DNA of 64,000 bases from Winogradskyella aurantia (GTDB lineage: Bacteria; Bacteroidota; Bacteroidia; Flavobacteriales; Flavobacteriaceae), in NCBI RefSeq assembly GCF_002266855.1, contig NZ_NGJN01000007.1, positions 62,001-126,000 on the forward strand. The letters are read 5' to 3'. The translations under genes were made by a program, and so were the position numbers. The notes under the pieces are model-generated. The model searched no databases, was not told the DNA's origin, and saw only the letters and a list, made by a program, of their open reading frames with translations. Shown in pieces: positions 17,018 to 25,193 of this stretch (position 1 is the first letter of the stretch; each line of letters begins with the position of its first letter).

Positions 17018-18160
17018 CTAAATTCTTTCTAAAGCTTCAGCAATAGCATCTTCGGAAGCACAGAGTGAAAACCTAACGTAACCTTCGCCATTACTGCCAA
17101 AAACTGTTCCTGGTGCTATAAAAATGGAGTACTCTTTTAAAACTAAATCCGTAAATTCCTCTGATTTTAAATGTGGTGGCAGCTTTGCCCATACAAATAA
17201 TCCAGAGGTATCCTTATCGAATGTACAGTTGAGCCCCTCTGCCAATTTCCAAATCATTTTTCTTCTTTGTTGATAAACGTTATTTAAACTTACATACCAA
17301 AGGTCAGAAGATTTTAGGGCTTCAATAGCGCCTTTCTGAATACCGTAAAACATACCAGAATCGATATTGCTCTTCACTTTTAAGACAGCACTGACATAGT
17401 CGTAACTCCCAACAAGCATCCCAACGCGCCAACCTGCCATATTAAAGGTTTTACTCAATGAGTTTAGCTCTAGGCAAACACGCTTTGCATCTCGGTAGCG
17501 CATAATGCTTATTGGCTTGTCATTTAGCACAAAACTGTATGGGTTATCGTTGACAATGAGAATATCATGCCGCTTACCAAAGGCAATAACCTCGTCGTAG
17601 AATTTATTGCTCGCATTAGCGCCAGTTGGCATATGGGGATAACTAACCCACATAATTTTTATCTTGCTGAGATCCATGCGTTCCAAAGCAATAAAGTCTG
17701 GCAACCAATGGTTTTCTTCCTTTAAATCGTAATAGACAGGAGTAGCCTCTAACAATTTTGTTACTGCAGCATAGGTTGGATATCCTGGATTTGGAACCAG
17801 AGCCTCATCTCCTGGATTAAGAAAAGCCATGGAAATATGCATAATACCCTCCTTACTTCCTAATAATGGTAATACCTCTGTCTGGGAGCTTAAATTAACC
17901 TTATACCGTTTTTTATAAAAGTTTGAAATTTCCTCTCTCAACTCAGGCAAGCCCTGGTAGCTTTGATATTTATTGGCGCCTTCATCTATTAAACTATCCT
18001 GAAGTAACATGGTTGCCTTAAATGGCGGCTCTAAATCAGGGCTTCCAATCCCCAAATTTATAATAGGCTTTCCTTGAGCCTTTAAAAGTGCCACTTCCCT
18101 TAATTTCTTTGAAAAATAATATTCCTCAACGTGTTTTAGCCTATTAGCCACTTCAATCAT
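17018..18160 (-). CDS. class I/II pyridoxal-phosphate aminotransferase (aromatic branch)
   Basis: The 380-residue protein has the fold-type I motifs of the aspartate aminotransferase family: GSPDLEPPF near the N-terminus, YQGLPELREEI, NPGYPTYAAV, the PLP lysine in LSKTFNMAGWRVGM, and an Arg near the C-terminus in GYVRFSLCASED. Its position between pheA and tyrA suggests it transaminates phenylpyruvate and 4-hydroxyphenylpyruvate (or prephenate), giving phenylalanine and tyrosine. From sequence alone it could also be an LL-diaminopimelate or aspartate aminotransferase, so the substrate is inferred from context. Its start overlaps the pheA stop by four bases (ATGA). Confidence 0.92.
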   Translation of the reverse strand: MIEVANRLKHVEEYYFSKKLREVALLKAQGKPIINLGIGSPDLEPPFKATMLLQDSLIDEGANKYQSYQGLPELREEISNFYKKRYKVNLSSQTEVLPLLGSKEGIMHISMAFLNPGDEALVPNPGYPTYAAVTKLLEATPVYYDLKEENHWLPDFIALERMDLSKIKIMWVSYPHMPTGANASNKFYDEVIAFGKRHDILIVNDNPYSFVLNDKPISIMRYRDAKRVCLELNSLSKTFNMAGWRVGMLVGSYDYVSAVLKVKSNIDSGMFYGIQKGAIEALKSSDLWYVSLNNVYQQRRKMIWKLAEGLNCTFDKDTSGLFVWAKLPPHLKSEEFTDLVLKEYSIFIAPGTVFGSNGEGYVRFSLCASEDAIAEALERI

Positions 18161-18984
18161 AGTCTCGCATTTTTATATTCACCTAACACTTTAAAATTTT
18201 CTGCCATAATTTCCATTAAGGATTTGGCCTTGCTGTAATCTTTGTAATCTTTGAAAGTCACGTCCACAAAAAAGGCATATTTCCATGGTGTGTCCATAAT
18301 TGGCAAGGATTGAATCTTTGTTAAATTTAGTTTACAATCGCTCAAGACATTAAGTATTGTGGCTAAACTTCCGCGTTTATGGTCCAAAACAAATTTAAGA
18401 GATGCCTTGTCCATCCGGGTAAAATCGTTGTTTTCTGTCTCTCTTTTAACTATTACGAAGCGTGTTTCGTTATGTTTTATGGTTTGAATACTTTCTGCCA
18501 AGACTGAGAGTTTATATAGCTCAGCAGCCTTCTTACTCGCGATAGCGGCGATATGCTTCACGTTTTTTTCGGCAATTTGCTTAGCAACCTCCGCTGTATC
18601 CCTGGCCTCAACCAATTTAATATGCGGTAGGTCCTTTAAAAACATCTTACACTGCAATAAAGCCATAGGGTGGGAATGAACCTCAGATATATCTGCAATA
18701 GATTGACCAGGTAGTGCCATTAAATGATGTTGGATATCCAAATAATATTCCCCTACTATGTTTAAGTTATTATTATCTATGAGTGCGTAATTTGGAATTA
18801 TCGAACCTGCTATTGAATTCTCTATAGCCATAACAATCTCATCAGAACTACCCTCTAATAGACTTTCTATAACACCATCAAAAGACATACACTCCTCGAC
18901 TGCTGCACTGTCATTGAAATAGTGCTGTACAACTTCATGGTGAAACGAACCCTTTATCCCTTGTATCGCTATTGGTTTGGTCAT
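18157..18984 (-). CDS. pheA: prephenate dehydratase
   Basis: PheA converts prephenate to phenylpyruvate. The 275-residue protein has an N-terminal dehydratase domain: IQGIKGSFHHEV, AIENSIAGSI, and the active-site region ETRFVIVKRE at about residue 165 (TRF in the classical enzyme). A C-terminal ACT domain (about 190-270) carries SLATILNVLSDCKLNLTKIQSLP, with the ESRP-like element that binds phenylalanine, so the enzyme should be feedback-inhibited. There is no chorismate mutase domain; that activity is on the operon's last gene. Its ATG lies four bases after the T run of an intrinsic terminator, the attenuator described separately. Confidence 0.95.
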   Translation of the reverse strand: MTKPIAIQGIKGSFHHEVVQHYFNDSAAVEECMSFDGVIESLLEGSSDEIVMAIENSIAGSIIPNYALIDNNNLNIVGEYYLDIQHHLMALPGQSIADISEVHSHPMALLQCKMFLKDLPHIKLVEARDTAEVAKQIAEKNVKHIAAIASKKAAELYKLSVLAESIQTIKHNETRFVIVKRETENNDFTRMDKASLKFVLDHKRGSLATILNVLSDCKLNLTKIQSLPIMDTPWKYAFFVDVTFKDYKDYSKAKSLMEIMAENFKVLGEYKNARL

Positions 18985-18987
18985 AAT

Positions 18988-19015
18988 AAAAAAGTCTCGA
19001 TTATATCGAGACTTT
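18988..19015 (-). terminator. attenuator terminator directly before pheA
   Basis: On the minus strand AAAGTCTCGA (19015-19006), a 5-base loop and TCGAGACTTT (19000-18991) form a perfect 10-bp stem followed by T6. The T run stops four bases before the pheA ATG at 18984. No gene ends immediately upstream except the Tyr/Phe-rich leader peptide, so this terminator can only act on transcripts about to enter the operon. Confidence 0.9.
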
Positions 19016-19051
19016 ATAGATTTTTATTTTAATAAAACATATTAAGCCTCG
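19007..19051 (-). promoter_or_regulatory. candidate antiterminator helix of the pheA attenuator
   Basis: CGAGGCTT (minus 19051-19044), which covers the last leader codons and part of the stop codon, can pair with AAGTCTCG (19014-19007), the 5' arm of the terminator. This gives 8 bp with one G-U pair. The pairing excludes the terminator. A ribosome that reaches the leader stop codon would cover this arm and favour termination; one stalled at the aromatic codons would leave it free. Confidence 0.7.
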
Positions 19052-19110
19052 TTTCCTTTAGAATAAAAGAAATAAAACCAGTTATAATATGTTTTTGTTG
19101 TATTCATCAT
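19042..19110 (-). CDS. Tyr/Phe-rich leader peptide of the pheA operon
   Basis: A 22-codon frame (ATG ATG start, TAA stop at 19044-19042) contains YYNWFYFFY at residues 8-16: four Tyr, three Phe and one Trp in nine codons. The next residues are SKGNEA. Such a run before an operon for Phe and Tyr synthesis is the hallmark of classical ribosome-mediated attenuation, as in the E. coli pheL and trpL leaders. The frame was too short for ordinary gene calling. Translation of the peptide senses charged tRNA(Tyr) and tRNA(Phe); it probably has no function as a protein. A start at the second ATG (19107) is equally possible. Confidence 0.88.
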   Translation of the reverse strand: MMNTTKTYYNWFYFFYSKGNEA

Positions 19111-19123
19111 TACAATTAGACAG

Positions 19124-19154
19124 CTAAAGTAACTATTATTATGTAAATACAAAA
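19124..19154 (-). promoter_or_regulatory. candidate promoter of the pheA leader
   Basis: On the minus strand TTTTG (19154-19150) is followed after 18 bases by TACTTTAG (19131-19124). The second is close to TAnnTTTG but not exact. The implied start is a few bases upstream of the leader ATG. Confidence 0.35.
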
Positions 19155-19222
19155 CCCATTAAATCAAATTTTATATTTCATCATATTGTAAATGATTATT
19201 TTTACCAAAAACTTAGCTAAGC

Positions 19223-20116
19223 ATGTCTATTGAAGTAGAAAATATTACAAAACGTTACAAAAACCAAGTGGCCCTTAGTGACGTTTCGTTTAAAATAAAA
19301 AAGGCTGAAATCGTGGGCTTTCTTGGACCAAATGGTGCTGGAAAATCTACAATGATGAAGATATTAACAACCTATCTTGAAGCTACTGATGGCAAGGCCA
19401 AAGTTAACGGTTTTGACGTGAGTGCATCAAAGAAAGAAGTTCAAAAGAGCGTGGGTTACCTTCCTGAGCATAATCCATTATATCTCGATTTATATGTAAA
19501 AGAATACCTAGCCTTTAATGCCGAGGTTTATAAAGTCCCTAAGTCTAGAATTGATGAGGTCGTTCAATTGACAGGGTTAACTTCCGAGGCCCATAAGAAA
19601 ATTGGCCTACTTTCTAAAGGTTATAGGCAACGTGTTGGTTTGGCCAATGCCTTATTGCACAACCCAGATGTTCTCATTTTGGATGAACCAACAACAGGCC
19701 TAGACCCAAATCAATTGGTTGATATTAGGCATCTCATTAAAAGTATTGGTAAGGAAAAAACAGTGTTCCTGTCTACACACATTATGCAGGAGGTCGAAGC
19801 AATGTGTGATCGCGTAATCATTATTGATAAGGGTAAGGTAGTTGCGGATAAGTATTTAAAGGATTTGCGGGAAGGAAACGCACAAATAGTAGTGGTTGAA
19901 TTTGATTATCGGGTGGAAGACACGTTTTTGCTTAAACTTCCAAAAGTTTCTTCAGTTGTCAATACGCGTGATTTCATATACGAAATCACCTTTTCAACTG
20001 ACCAGGATATGCGTTCTCATGTATTCGATTTTGCCCATGACAATGCACTTAAAATACTCCAACTTAACCAAAAGAATACTAGTCTGGAAAGTTTATTCAG
20101 AGACCTTACTAGTTAA
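19223..20116 (+). CDS. gldA: gliding motility ABC transporter ATP-binding protein GldA
   Basis: The 297-residue protein is an ABC ATPase with Walker A GPNGAGKST (35-43), Q-loop region, signature LSKGYRQR, Walker B VLILDEPTTGLDP and H-switch STHIMQEVE. Its size, the SIEVENITKRYKNQVALSDV start and the C-terminal NALKILQLNQKNTSLESLFRDLT match what I recall of GldA, which works with the GldF/GldG membrane proteins and is needed for gliding in Flavobacterium johnsoniae. The membrane partners are not next to it here. It diverges from the Phe/Tyr leader across 112 bases and ends inside the end of the convergent gene. Confidence 0.88.
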   Translation: MSIEVENITKRYKNQVALSDVSFKIKKAEIVGFLGPNGAGKSTMMKILTTYLEATDGKAKVNGFDVSASKKEVQKSVGYLPEHNPLYLDLYVKEYLAFNAEVYKVPKSRIDEVVQLTGLTSEAHKKIGLLSKGYRQRVGLANALLHNPDVLILDEPTTGLDPNQLVDIRHLIKSIGKEKTVFLSTHIMQEVEAMCDRVIIIDKGKVVADKYLKDLREGNAQIVVVEFDYRVEDTFLLKLPKVSSVVNTRDFIYEITFSTDQDMRSHVFDFAHDNALKILQLNQKNTSLESLFRDLTS

Positions 20117-20882
20117 AAATTAATTGCCCAGTGTAAAACTCCTGCACATCCACATTAGGTGGCTCGTTAAGTACTATGACGTCGCCTGTCCCTCTTAATT
20201 CACCAGTAATAGATTGCTGTGGATTTACAATCATATCATTACTGGCACGATGGAAAATATTGATATGCTGCGCCACGAGATTGGCACCTTCAAATCTACT
20301 TGCTCCCGAAAAGAAACCGATATCTAAATTTTCTACATGACCATCTATAAAAAATAGGGATATACCATTTGATAGGATATTGACATTTTCAGAATTAACA
20401 TGCACTCTAAAGTCACCAACACTAAAATCTGTTTCTTCTATAAAATCCTCTGAAATCAACGTAAGTGTATTATAATTCAATGGCCCATCAGATCTTACTG
20501 TGAATTGCGTTGATGACCTTACCTCTGTGAGATTAGGCGCTTCGATATAAATTTTAGTAATACCGTAACCCCTTACTAAATTACATGTATTATTATCAGT
20601 CAATACCAAACGGTCCCCAATAACCTCCACATCTATATCATTTAACAAGTTCTCACCCGTCTCAACGGTAACCTTAATACTCGGCGATTCCTTAATAATT
20701 AGCTCAATATCCCTGTTAACAAGTATACGTTCAAACGGCGCTACGCTAAATTCTTCCTGTACAATATTTCCAGCTGTCTGAAAACAATTAATAGCATCTT
20801 CACTGTCACAAGTAGTGAGGGTCATCGCTATAACACTTATTTTGATGACAAATAACATTCTATGTTTCAAATCTAATTTCAC
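20109..20882 (-). CDS. head-GIN-type (DUF2807) lipoprotein
   Basis: The 257-residue protein begins with a signal ending MTLTTC, so Cys is probably lipidated. The rest is a repetitive beta-helix-like domain of the DUF2807 'head GIN' family. It opens with FSVAPFERILVNRDIELIIKES (here AGNIVQEEF...) and runs through short strands (LNYNTLTLISEDF, VHVNSENVNILSNG) to GELRGTGDVIV. The function of the family is unknown; an autotransporter-like adhesin fold has been suggested. The start is a GTG at 20882, which overlaps the TGA of the upstream barrel gene as GTGA, so the two are translationally coupled. An ATG eight codons later is an alternative. Confidence 0.8.
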   Translation of the reverse strand: MKLDLKHRMLFVIKISVIAMTLTTCDSEDAINCFQTAGNIVQEEFSVAPFERILVNRDIELIIKESPSIKVTVETGENLLNDIDVEVIGDRLVLTDNNTCNLVRGYGITKIYIEAPNLTEVRSSTQFTVRSDGPLNYNTLTLISEDFIEETDFSVGDFRVHVNSENVNILSNGISLFFIDGHVENLDIGFFSGASRFEGANLVAQHINIFHRASNDMIVNPQQSITGELRGTGDVIVLNEPPNVDVQEFYTGQLIFN

Positions 20883-21976
20883 AATCTAATTCCAATTCCT
20901 AATTCAACAGCTTCTGCCTTAGCGCCATGAGATTTTAGGGTTATTGCAGCAAATATTTTTTCACCAAAATATCGTTTTAACCCAACCCTAAAATACGTTC
21001 TTCCTTCAAAATCGAATGGATAATATATATAATAACCCAATTGAGTTACAAGAGATATTTTATTCATAAAAAGTTCGTGACCTATAAAAACCCCTACACG
21101 CTTCCAATCTTCATTTCCGCTGACATTTTCCGCTGGAAAAGCAATAGATTTGTAATAAATAAATTCCTTTAAAAAATTAGAGAAAAAGGCGTCTATCCCA
21201 AATTGTAAAGCACTTGTGTGACTTAACCGTTTATCTGCATAAGCTGACAAAATATAAAATGGAAACTGTCCGCTTCCAATGACATCGCTCTCATTAATCC
21301 CTGTTCTAAACGCAATATTATATCTTATCGGTTCCGTAAATTTCTCGTCAGATAAATTTTTAGTATACGCTGTAATTTTATCTTCTAGATTATAATTAAG
21401 TCCAACATTAATTGCCACTGTATTCACACTTGTGTTTGGCGCTTTTACGTTGGCATTGGAATAATGGATGAGTGAAATTCCAGCTTGAAATCCAAGGCGC
21501 TTAAAAATATGTTCCCTTTTATAATTAAGCATTAAATACGTAGAACTTAAGAGGTCTGAACCAAAAGCGACGTTCTTTGGGTTGTCAATTTTATCATATG
21601 GGTTTGTGGTATAGGCAAGACCTTGACTTATCCTAATCATTAAGCTCCGTTTAAGGAAATAAAAATTATAATGTGCATACAATCCATACATTTCGCCAAG
21701 TCTATCGTCCTTTAAATCCTGATATATAAAAGAAGCCCCAAAATCGGGGTAATTAAAGCGCTGCTGCCAAGCTTCGTCTCCGAATGTTTTTTTATTCCAG
21801 CTCAAAATAAGGCCTTCGGGGTAACCGCTAATTAAGTGCAGTATACTACTGTTGTGTAAAGCAATAGTCCCTGTAAAATAGTTGAGGTCAAAATAGGAAG
21901 CCGCTTTATCTTTCTCTTGGGTGTGAAGTGTTAATCCAAAAGCAAGAAAGACACAAAAAAGCCAGGGATACTTCAT
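20879..21976 (-). CDS. outer-membrane acyloxyacyl hydrolase / PagL-like lipid A deacylase
   Basis: The 365-residue protein has a signal peptide (1-19) and alternating strands ending in AKAEAVELGIGIRL, typical of an outer-membrane barrel. The segment GISLIHYSNANVKAPNTSVN carries an HxS pair like the catalytic His-Ser of PagL, which removes a 3-O acyl chain from lipid A. The conserved GxDLLSSTYLML and FLKRSLMIRISQGLAY segments support the acyloxyacyl hydrolase family often annotated in flavobacteria. Enzyme activity is inferred. It is translated together with the DUF2807 lipoprotein that follows. Confidence 0.75.
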   Translation of the reverse strand: MKYPWLFCVFLAFGLTLHTQEKDKAASYFDLNYFTGTIALHNSSILHLISGYPEGLILSWNKKTFGDEAWQQRFNYPDFGASFIYQDLKDDRLGEMYGLYAHYNFYFLKRSLMIRISQGLAYTTNPYDKIDNPKNVAFGSDLLSSTYLMLNYKREHIFKRLGFQAGISLIHYSNANVKAPNTSVNTVAINVGLNYNLEDKITAYTKNLSDEKFTEPIRYNIAFRTGINESDVIGSGQFPFYILSAYADKRLSHTSALQFGIDAFFSNFLKEFIYYKSIAFPAENVSGNEDWKRVGVFIGHELFMNKISLVTQLGYYIYYPFDFEGRTYFRVGLKRYFGEKIFAAITLKSHGAKAEAVELGIGIRL

Positions 21977-22078
21977 TTCAGTTTTATTGGTGGCAAAAAT
22001 AAAACAATAAACAAATTAGAAGGCTTAAAAATGATTAATTAGTCCAGTTATACGCAGAATAATATCTGTTATCACCTA

Positions 22079-22105
22079 TTGTTTCTTTTAAATTTTTTAC
22101 TTTTG
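22079..22105 (+). promoter_or_regulatory. metK promoter
   Basis: TTG at 22079-22081, a 16-base spacer and an exact TACTTTTG (22098-22105) place the transcription start near 22110, just before the riboswitch aptamer. Confidence 0.55.
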
Positions 22106-22118
22106 CTGCAATTAGTAA

Positions 22119-22175
22119 AAGAGGAAAAATTTGATCTGATTGCAACCTCTAAAAAAAATGCTAAAGCAGTATCAA
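22119..22175 (+). ncRNA. SAM-II-like riboswitch controlling metK
   Basis: The leader folds into the H-type pseudoknot typical of SAM-II. P1 pairs AGAGG (22120-22124) with CCTCT (22146-22150). The loop then contributes TTGAT-CTG (22131-22138), which pairs with CAG-t-ATCAA (22167-22175) as P2. The conserved single-stranded ATTGCAA before the P1 3' arm and AATGCTAAAG after it match the SAM-II consensus I remember (ATTGCAA ... GCTAAA). The next gene makes SAM, so binding would give product feedback. The aptamer ends 71 bases before the metK ATG; the expression platform is not obvious. Confidence 0.82.
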
Positions 22176-22246
22176 CACTACTTCTCTAGCAATCTGCAAT
22201 CTTCAAATTTTACCTTATAATTAATTATGACTTAAAATTTTGATTT

Positions 22247-23500
22247 ATGCCCTATTTATTTACTTCAGAAAGTGTTTCTGAAGGTCACCCCGATAAAGTT
22301 GCAGACCAAATTAGCGATGCCTTAATTGATAATTTTTTGGCCTTTGACCCTGATGCTAAAGTCGCATGTGAGACTTTAGTAACCACCGGACAAGTAGTAC
22401 TGGCCGGCGAGGTGAAATCTAACACCTATCTAGATGTACAAAAAATTGCAAGAGACACTATCAATAAGATTGGCTATACTAAGGGCGAATATATGTTCGA
22501 TGGCAACTCTTGCGGTGTCTTTTCTGCGATACACGAACAGTCTGAAGACATCAATCGGGGTGTTGACCGTGCCACTAAAGATGAGCAAGGTGCTGGCGAC
22601 CAAGGTATGATGTTTGGTTATGCAACCCGTGAAACCAATAATTACATGCCTCTGGCATTAGATATATCGCACCTTATCTTAAAAGAATTAGCTGCGTTAA
22701 GACACGAAAACAAGGATATTACCTATTTACGGCCAGATTCTAAAAGCCAAGTTACTATTGAGTACAGTGATGACAATACACCTCAACGTATTTATTCTAT
22801 AGTCATTTCAACCCAACATGATGAATTTGGTGAAGAACAGGCCATGTTGGAGAAAATTCGAGCTGACATAAAATCCATTCTTATCCCACGGGTTATTGAA
22901 AAAGTACCTGATCATATTAAACCTTTATTCAACGATGCTATTATTTACCACATAAACCCTACGGGTAAATTTGTTATTGGCGGTCCTCATGGAGATACTG
23001 GATTAACGGGACGAAAAATCATAGTAGATACTTATGGAGGCAAAGGCGCACACGGCGGTGGTGCCTTTTCTGGTAAAGACCCAAGTAAGGTAGATCGAAG
23101 TGCAGCTTATGCCACGCGCCATATCGCCAAGAATTTGGTTGCCGCAGGATTGTGTGATGAAGTATTGGTACAAGTCTCTTATGCCATTGGTGTTGTAGAG
23201 CCTATGGGTATTTTTATTGACACTTATGGAACATGTCCCTTCAATTTAACCGATGGGGAAATTGCACAAAAGGTAACTGACCTATTTGATATGCGACCAG
23301 CGGCCATAGAGAAACGCCTTAAACTACGTCAGCCCATGTATAGCGAAACAGCAGCCTATGGCCATATGGGGCGTACTAACGAAATTGTCACAAAAACATT
23401 CCAACAACCAGATGGTGAAACCATAACCCTAGATGTAGAGTTATTCACTTGGGAAAAACTAGATTATGTAGACAAGGTTAAGACAGCCTTTGGTCTTTAA
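22247..23500 (+). CDS. metK: S-adenosylmethionine synthase
   Basis: MetK makes SAM from methionine and ATP. The 417-residue protein is longer than the 384-residue E. coli enzyme, normal for Bacteroidota. It starts [21 protein letters not shown] and has the loop [13 protein letters not shown], the substrate-binding [20 protein letters not shown] and [20 protein letters not shown]. All catalytic Lys, Asp and His positions I can align by eye appear present. It is a single-gene unit, with a SAM-II-type element in its leader and a strong terminator after it. Confidence 0.98.
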   Translation: MPYLFTSESVSEGHPDKVADQISDALIDNFLAFDPDAKVACETLVTTGQVVLAGEVKSNTYLDVQKIARDTINKIGYTKGEYMFDGNSCGVFSAIHEQSEDINRGVDRATKDEQGAGDQGMMFGYATRETNNYMPLALDISHLILKELAALRHENKDITYLRPDSKSQVTIEYSDDNTPQRIYSIVISTQHDEFGEEQAMLEKIRADIKSILIPRVIEKVPDHIKPLFNDAIIYHINPTGKFVIGGPHGDTGLTGRKIIVDTYGGKGAHGGGAFSGKDPSKVDRSAAYATRHIAKNLVAAGLCDEVLVQVSYAIGVVEPMGIFIDTYGTCPFNLTDGEIAQKVTDLFDMRPAAIEKRLKLRQPMYSETAAYGHMGRTNEIVTKTFQQPDGETITLDVELFTWEKLDYVDKVKTAFGL

Positions 23501-23511
23501 ATCTGTATAAC

Positions 23512-23540
23512 AAAAGCCTTTCGTTTGAAAGGCTTTTTTT
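23512..23540. terminator. bidirectional terminator between metK and the M28 peptidase
   Basis: AAAAGCCTTTC (23512-23522) pairs perfectly with GAAAGGCTTTT (23527-23537) around GTTT. T and A runs flank both sides. Confidence 0.9.
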
Positions 23541-23541
23541 A

Positions 23542-25098
23542 TTAATTCTTCATACCATCTCGCTGCGGAGATCTTGGTGAAGGCCAACTTCGTTGTTCTC
23601 CTGTCCTTGGATTTATTGGGAGCACTATTTTCTGTCTAGAACTTTTCTCTGGATCTTCGGACGCCATGTAAGCTAGAATTGCCGTAAGAATGGCATTACT
23701 TCGCACATCATCAAAAACAATTTTGTCATAGGTATCTCTATTGGTATGCCAAGTGTAATTCCAATAAGACCAATTAAGCGCACTTAAATTAAAAGCTGGT
23801 GCTCCCATTGCTAAAAAAGAGGCATAATCAGAACCGCCACCTCCCGGCATACCAGGAAAATCAGTTTCAATATGTTTTTTGATATCTTCCGGAACAGGAT
23901 ACAACCATCGTGAAATGTAGTCGTATGAATTAAGAAAGCCTCCACCGGAAATACGCACCACACGTCCAGTACCATTGTCTTGATTGAATAAGGCCTGCAA
24001 CCCGTCCACCACCTCAGGATGATCTTCAACAAAGGCTCTGGAGCCATTTAATCCTTGCTCTTCACTCCCCCATAGACCTACAAGGATGGTGCGCTTAGGA
24101 TTTGGGTAGAATTTTTTCAATAATCGCATAGCTTCAAGCATAACAAGGGACCCTGTACCATTGTCGGTTGCTCCGGTCGCCCCATCCCAAGAATCAAAAT
24201 GTGCCGATAACACAATATATTCATTGGGCTTTTCAGTTCCTTTTAGTTCTGCAATAGTATTAAATGTTGGTACTCTTCCCAGTTCTTTGGATTCAGCAAC
24301 AATTTTAACAACTGGTTTATCACCATATTCTGCGAGGCGGTATAGCATCGTATAGTCTTCTAGCTCTACATCTACAGTGGGAATGGCCTTTGTTCGCGCA
24401 CTAAAAATTTTATTAACCCCAAAACCACGCGACCAATTACAAGAAATGATACCTACAGCTCCGGCCTCTTCCAATGCTCCAATTATAGACCTTGAATTAT
24501 AGCCTGTATTTCTTATGTTTTGACGCCATTCTTCCGTTTGTTTTTCACGTTCACTTTTCATTTTCTCAAAGGACTCTTCAGTGGCAAACTCCTCCCAATT
24601 GTAGTCTGGACGTCCTGTTGGTTGTTTCATAGAAACCATTACCAATTTACCTTTAACACTTGGTAACCACTTTTGGAAATCCATGGAATCGATAATCTTA
24701 TTTGGTAAGGTAATGACCTCCGCCTTTACACCCTTTGACCCAGTACTTGGATTCCATGCTAGCTGCATACCTTGTAAGGTCTGTACTCTGGGCTCGAGCA
24801 TATCAATATGGGTAATGCCGCGTTCCCAACCGCGCCATTCACCCCACTTCTCATTCCTAACATCAACATCCCAAGACTTGAAGGTGCTCACCGCCCAATC
24901 ATGAGCTTTTTTCATTTGAGGTGTTCCTACCAGCCGTGGACCGATGACATCTAACATTTCATGAGCTAATCGCTCTAATTGGGAGTTTTCGTTAGCTTCT
25001 TTTACCATAGCATCGATAAGCGCTGTTGTATCTTGAGAAGACATAACAGTAAATGATAATAAAGCTGATGAGAGTAGAATAATTCGAATAAACTTCAT
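23542..25098 (-). CDS. secreted M28-family zinc peptidase with PA domain
   Basis: The 518-residue protein has a signal peptide (1-20), an insert of the PA type (about 130-270), and an M28 aminopeptidase/carboxypeptidase core. Zinc ligands are visible in SAHFDSWDGATGATDNGTG (His and Asp) and LWGSEEQGLNGS (the catalytic Glu pair), with further ligands in NQDNGTGR and near the C-terminal WHTNRDTYDKI histidine. The architecture matches plasma glutamate carboxypeptidase-like enzymes. It is probably periplasmic or outer-membrane facing and takes part in peptide use. It is a single gene between two terminators. Confidence 0.92.
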   Translation of the reverse strand: MKFIRIILLSSALLSFTVMSSQDTTALIDAMVKEANENSQLERLAHEMLDVIGPRLVGTPQMKKAHDWAVSTFKSWDVDVRNEKWGEWRGWERGITHIDMLEPRVQTLQGMQLAWNPSTGSKGVKAEVITLPNKIIDSMDFQKWLPSVKGKLVMVSMKQPTGRPDYNWEEFATEESFEKMKSEREKQTEEWRQNIRNTGYNSRSIIGALEEAGAVGIISCNWSRGFGVNKIFSARTKAIPTVDVELEDYTMLYRLAEYGDKPVVKIVAESKELGRVPTFNTIAELKGTEKPNEYIVLSAHFDSWDGATGATDNGTGSLVMLEAMRLLKKFYPNPKRTILVGLWGSEEQGLNGSRAFVEDHPEVVDGLQALFNQDNGTGRVVRISGGGFLNSYDYISRWLYPVPEDIKKHIETDFPGMPGGGGSDYASFLAMGAPAFNLSALNWSYWNYTWHTNRDTYDKIVFDDVRSNAILTAILAYMASEDPEKSSRQKIVLPINPRTGEQRSWPSPRSPQRDGMKN

Positions 25099-25141
25099 TT
25101 GATCTTATGTTTTAAAAGCTCTAAAATACAATTTAATCCAT

Positions 25142-25170
25142 AAAAAAGCCCTCCATAATAGGAAGGCTTA
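25142..25170 (-). terminator. terminator after the outer-membrane barrel gene
   Basis: AGCCCTCC pairs with GGAAGGCT (one mismatch) around ATAATA, followed by T6 on the minus strand. Confidence 0.65.
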
Positions 25171-25193
25171 TCATCTTAATATTTTATAGATTA

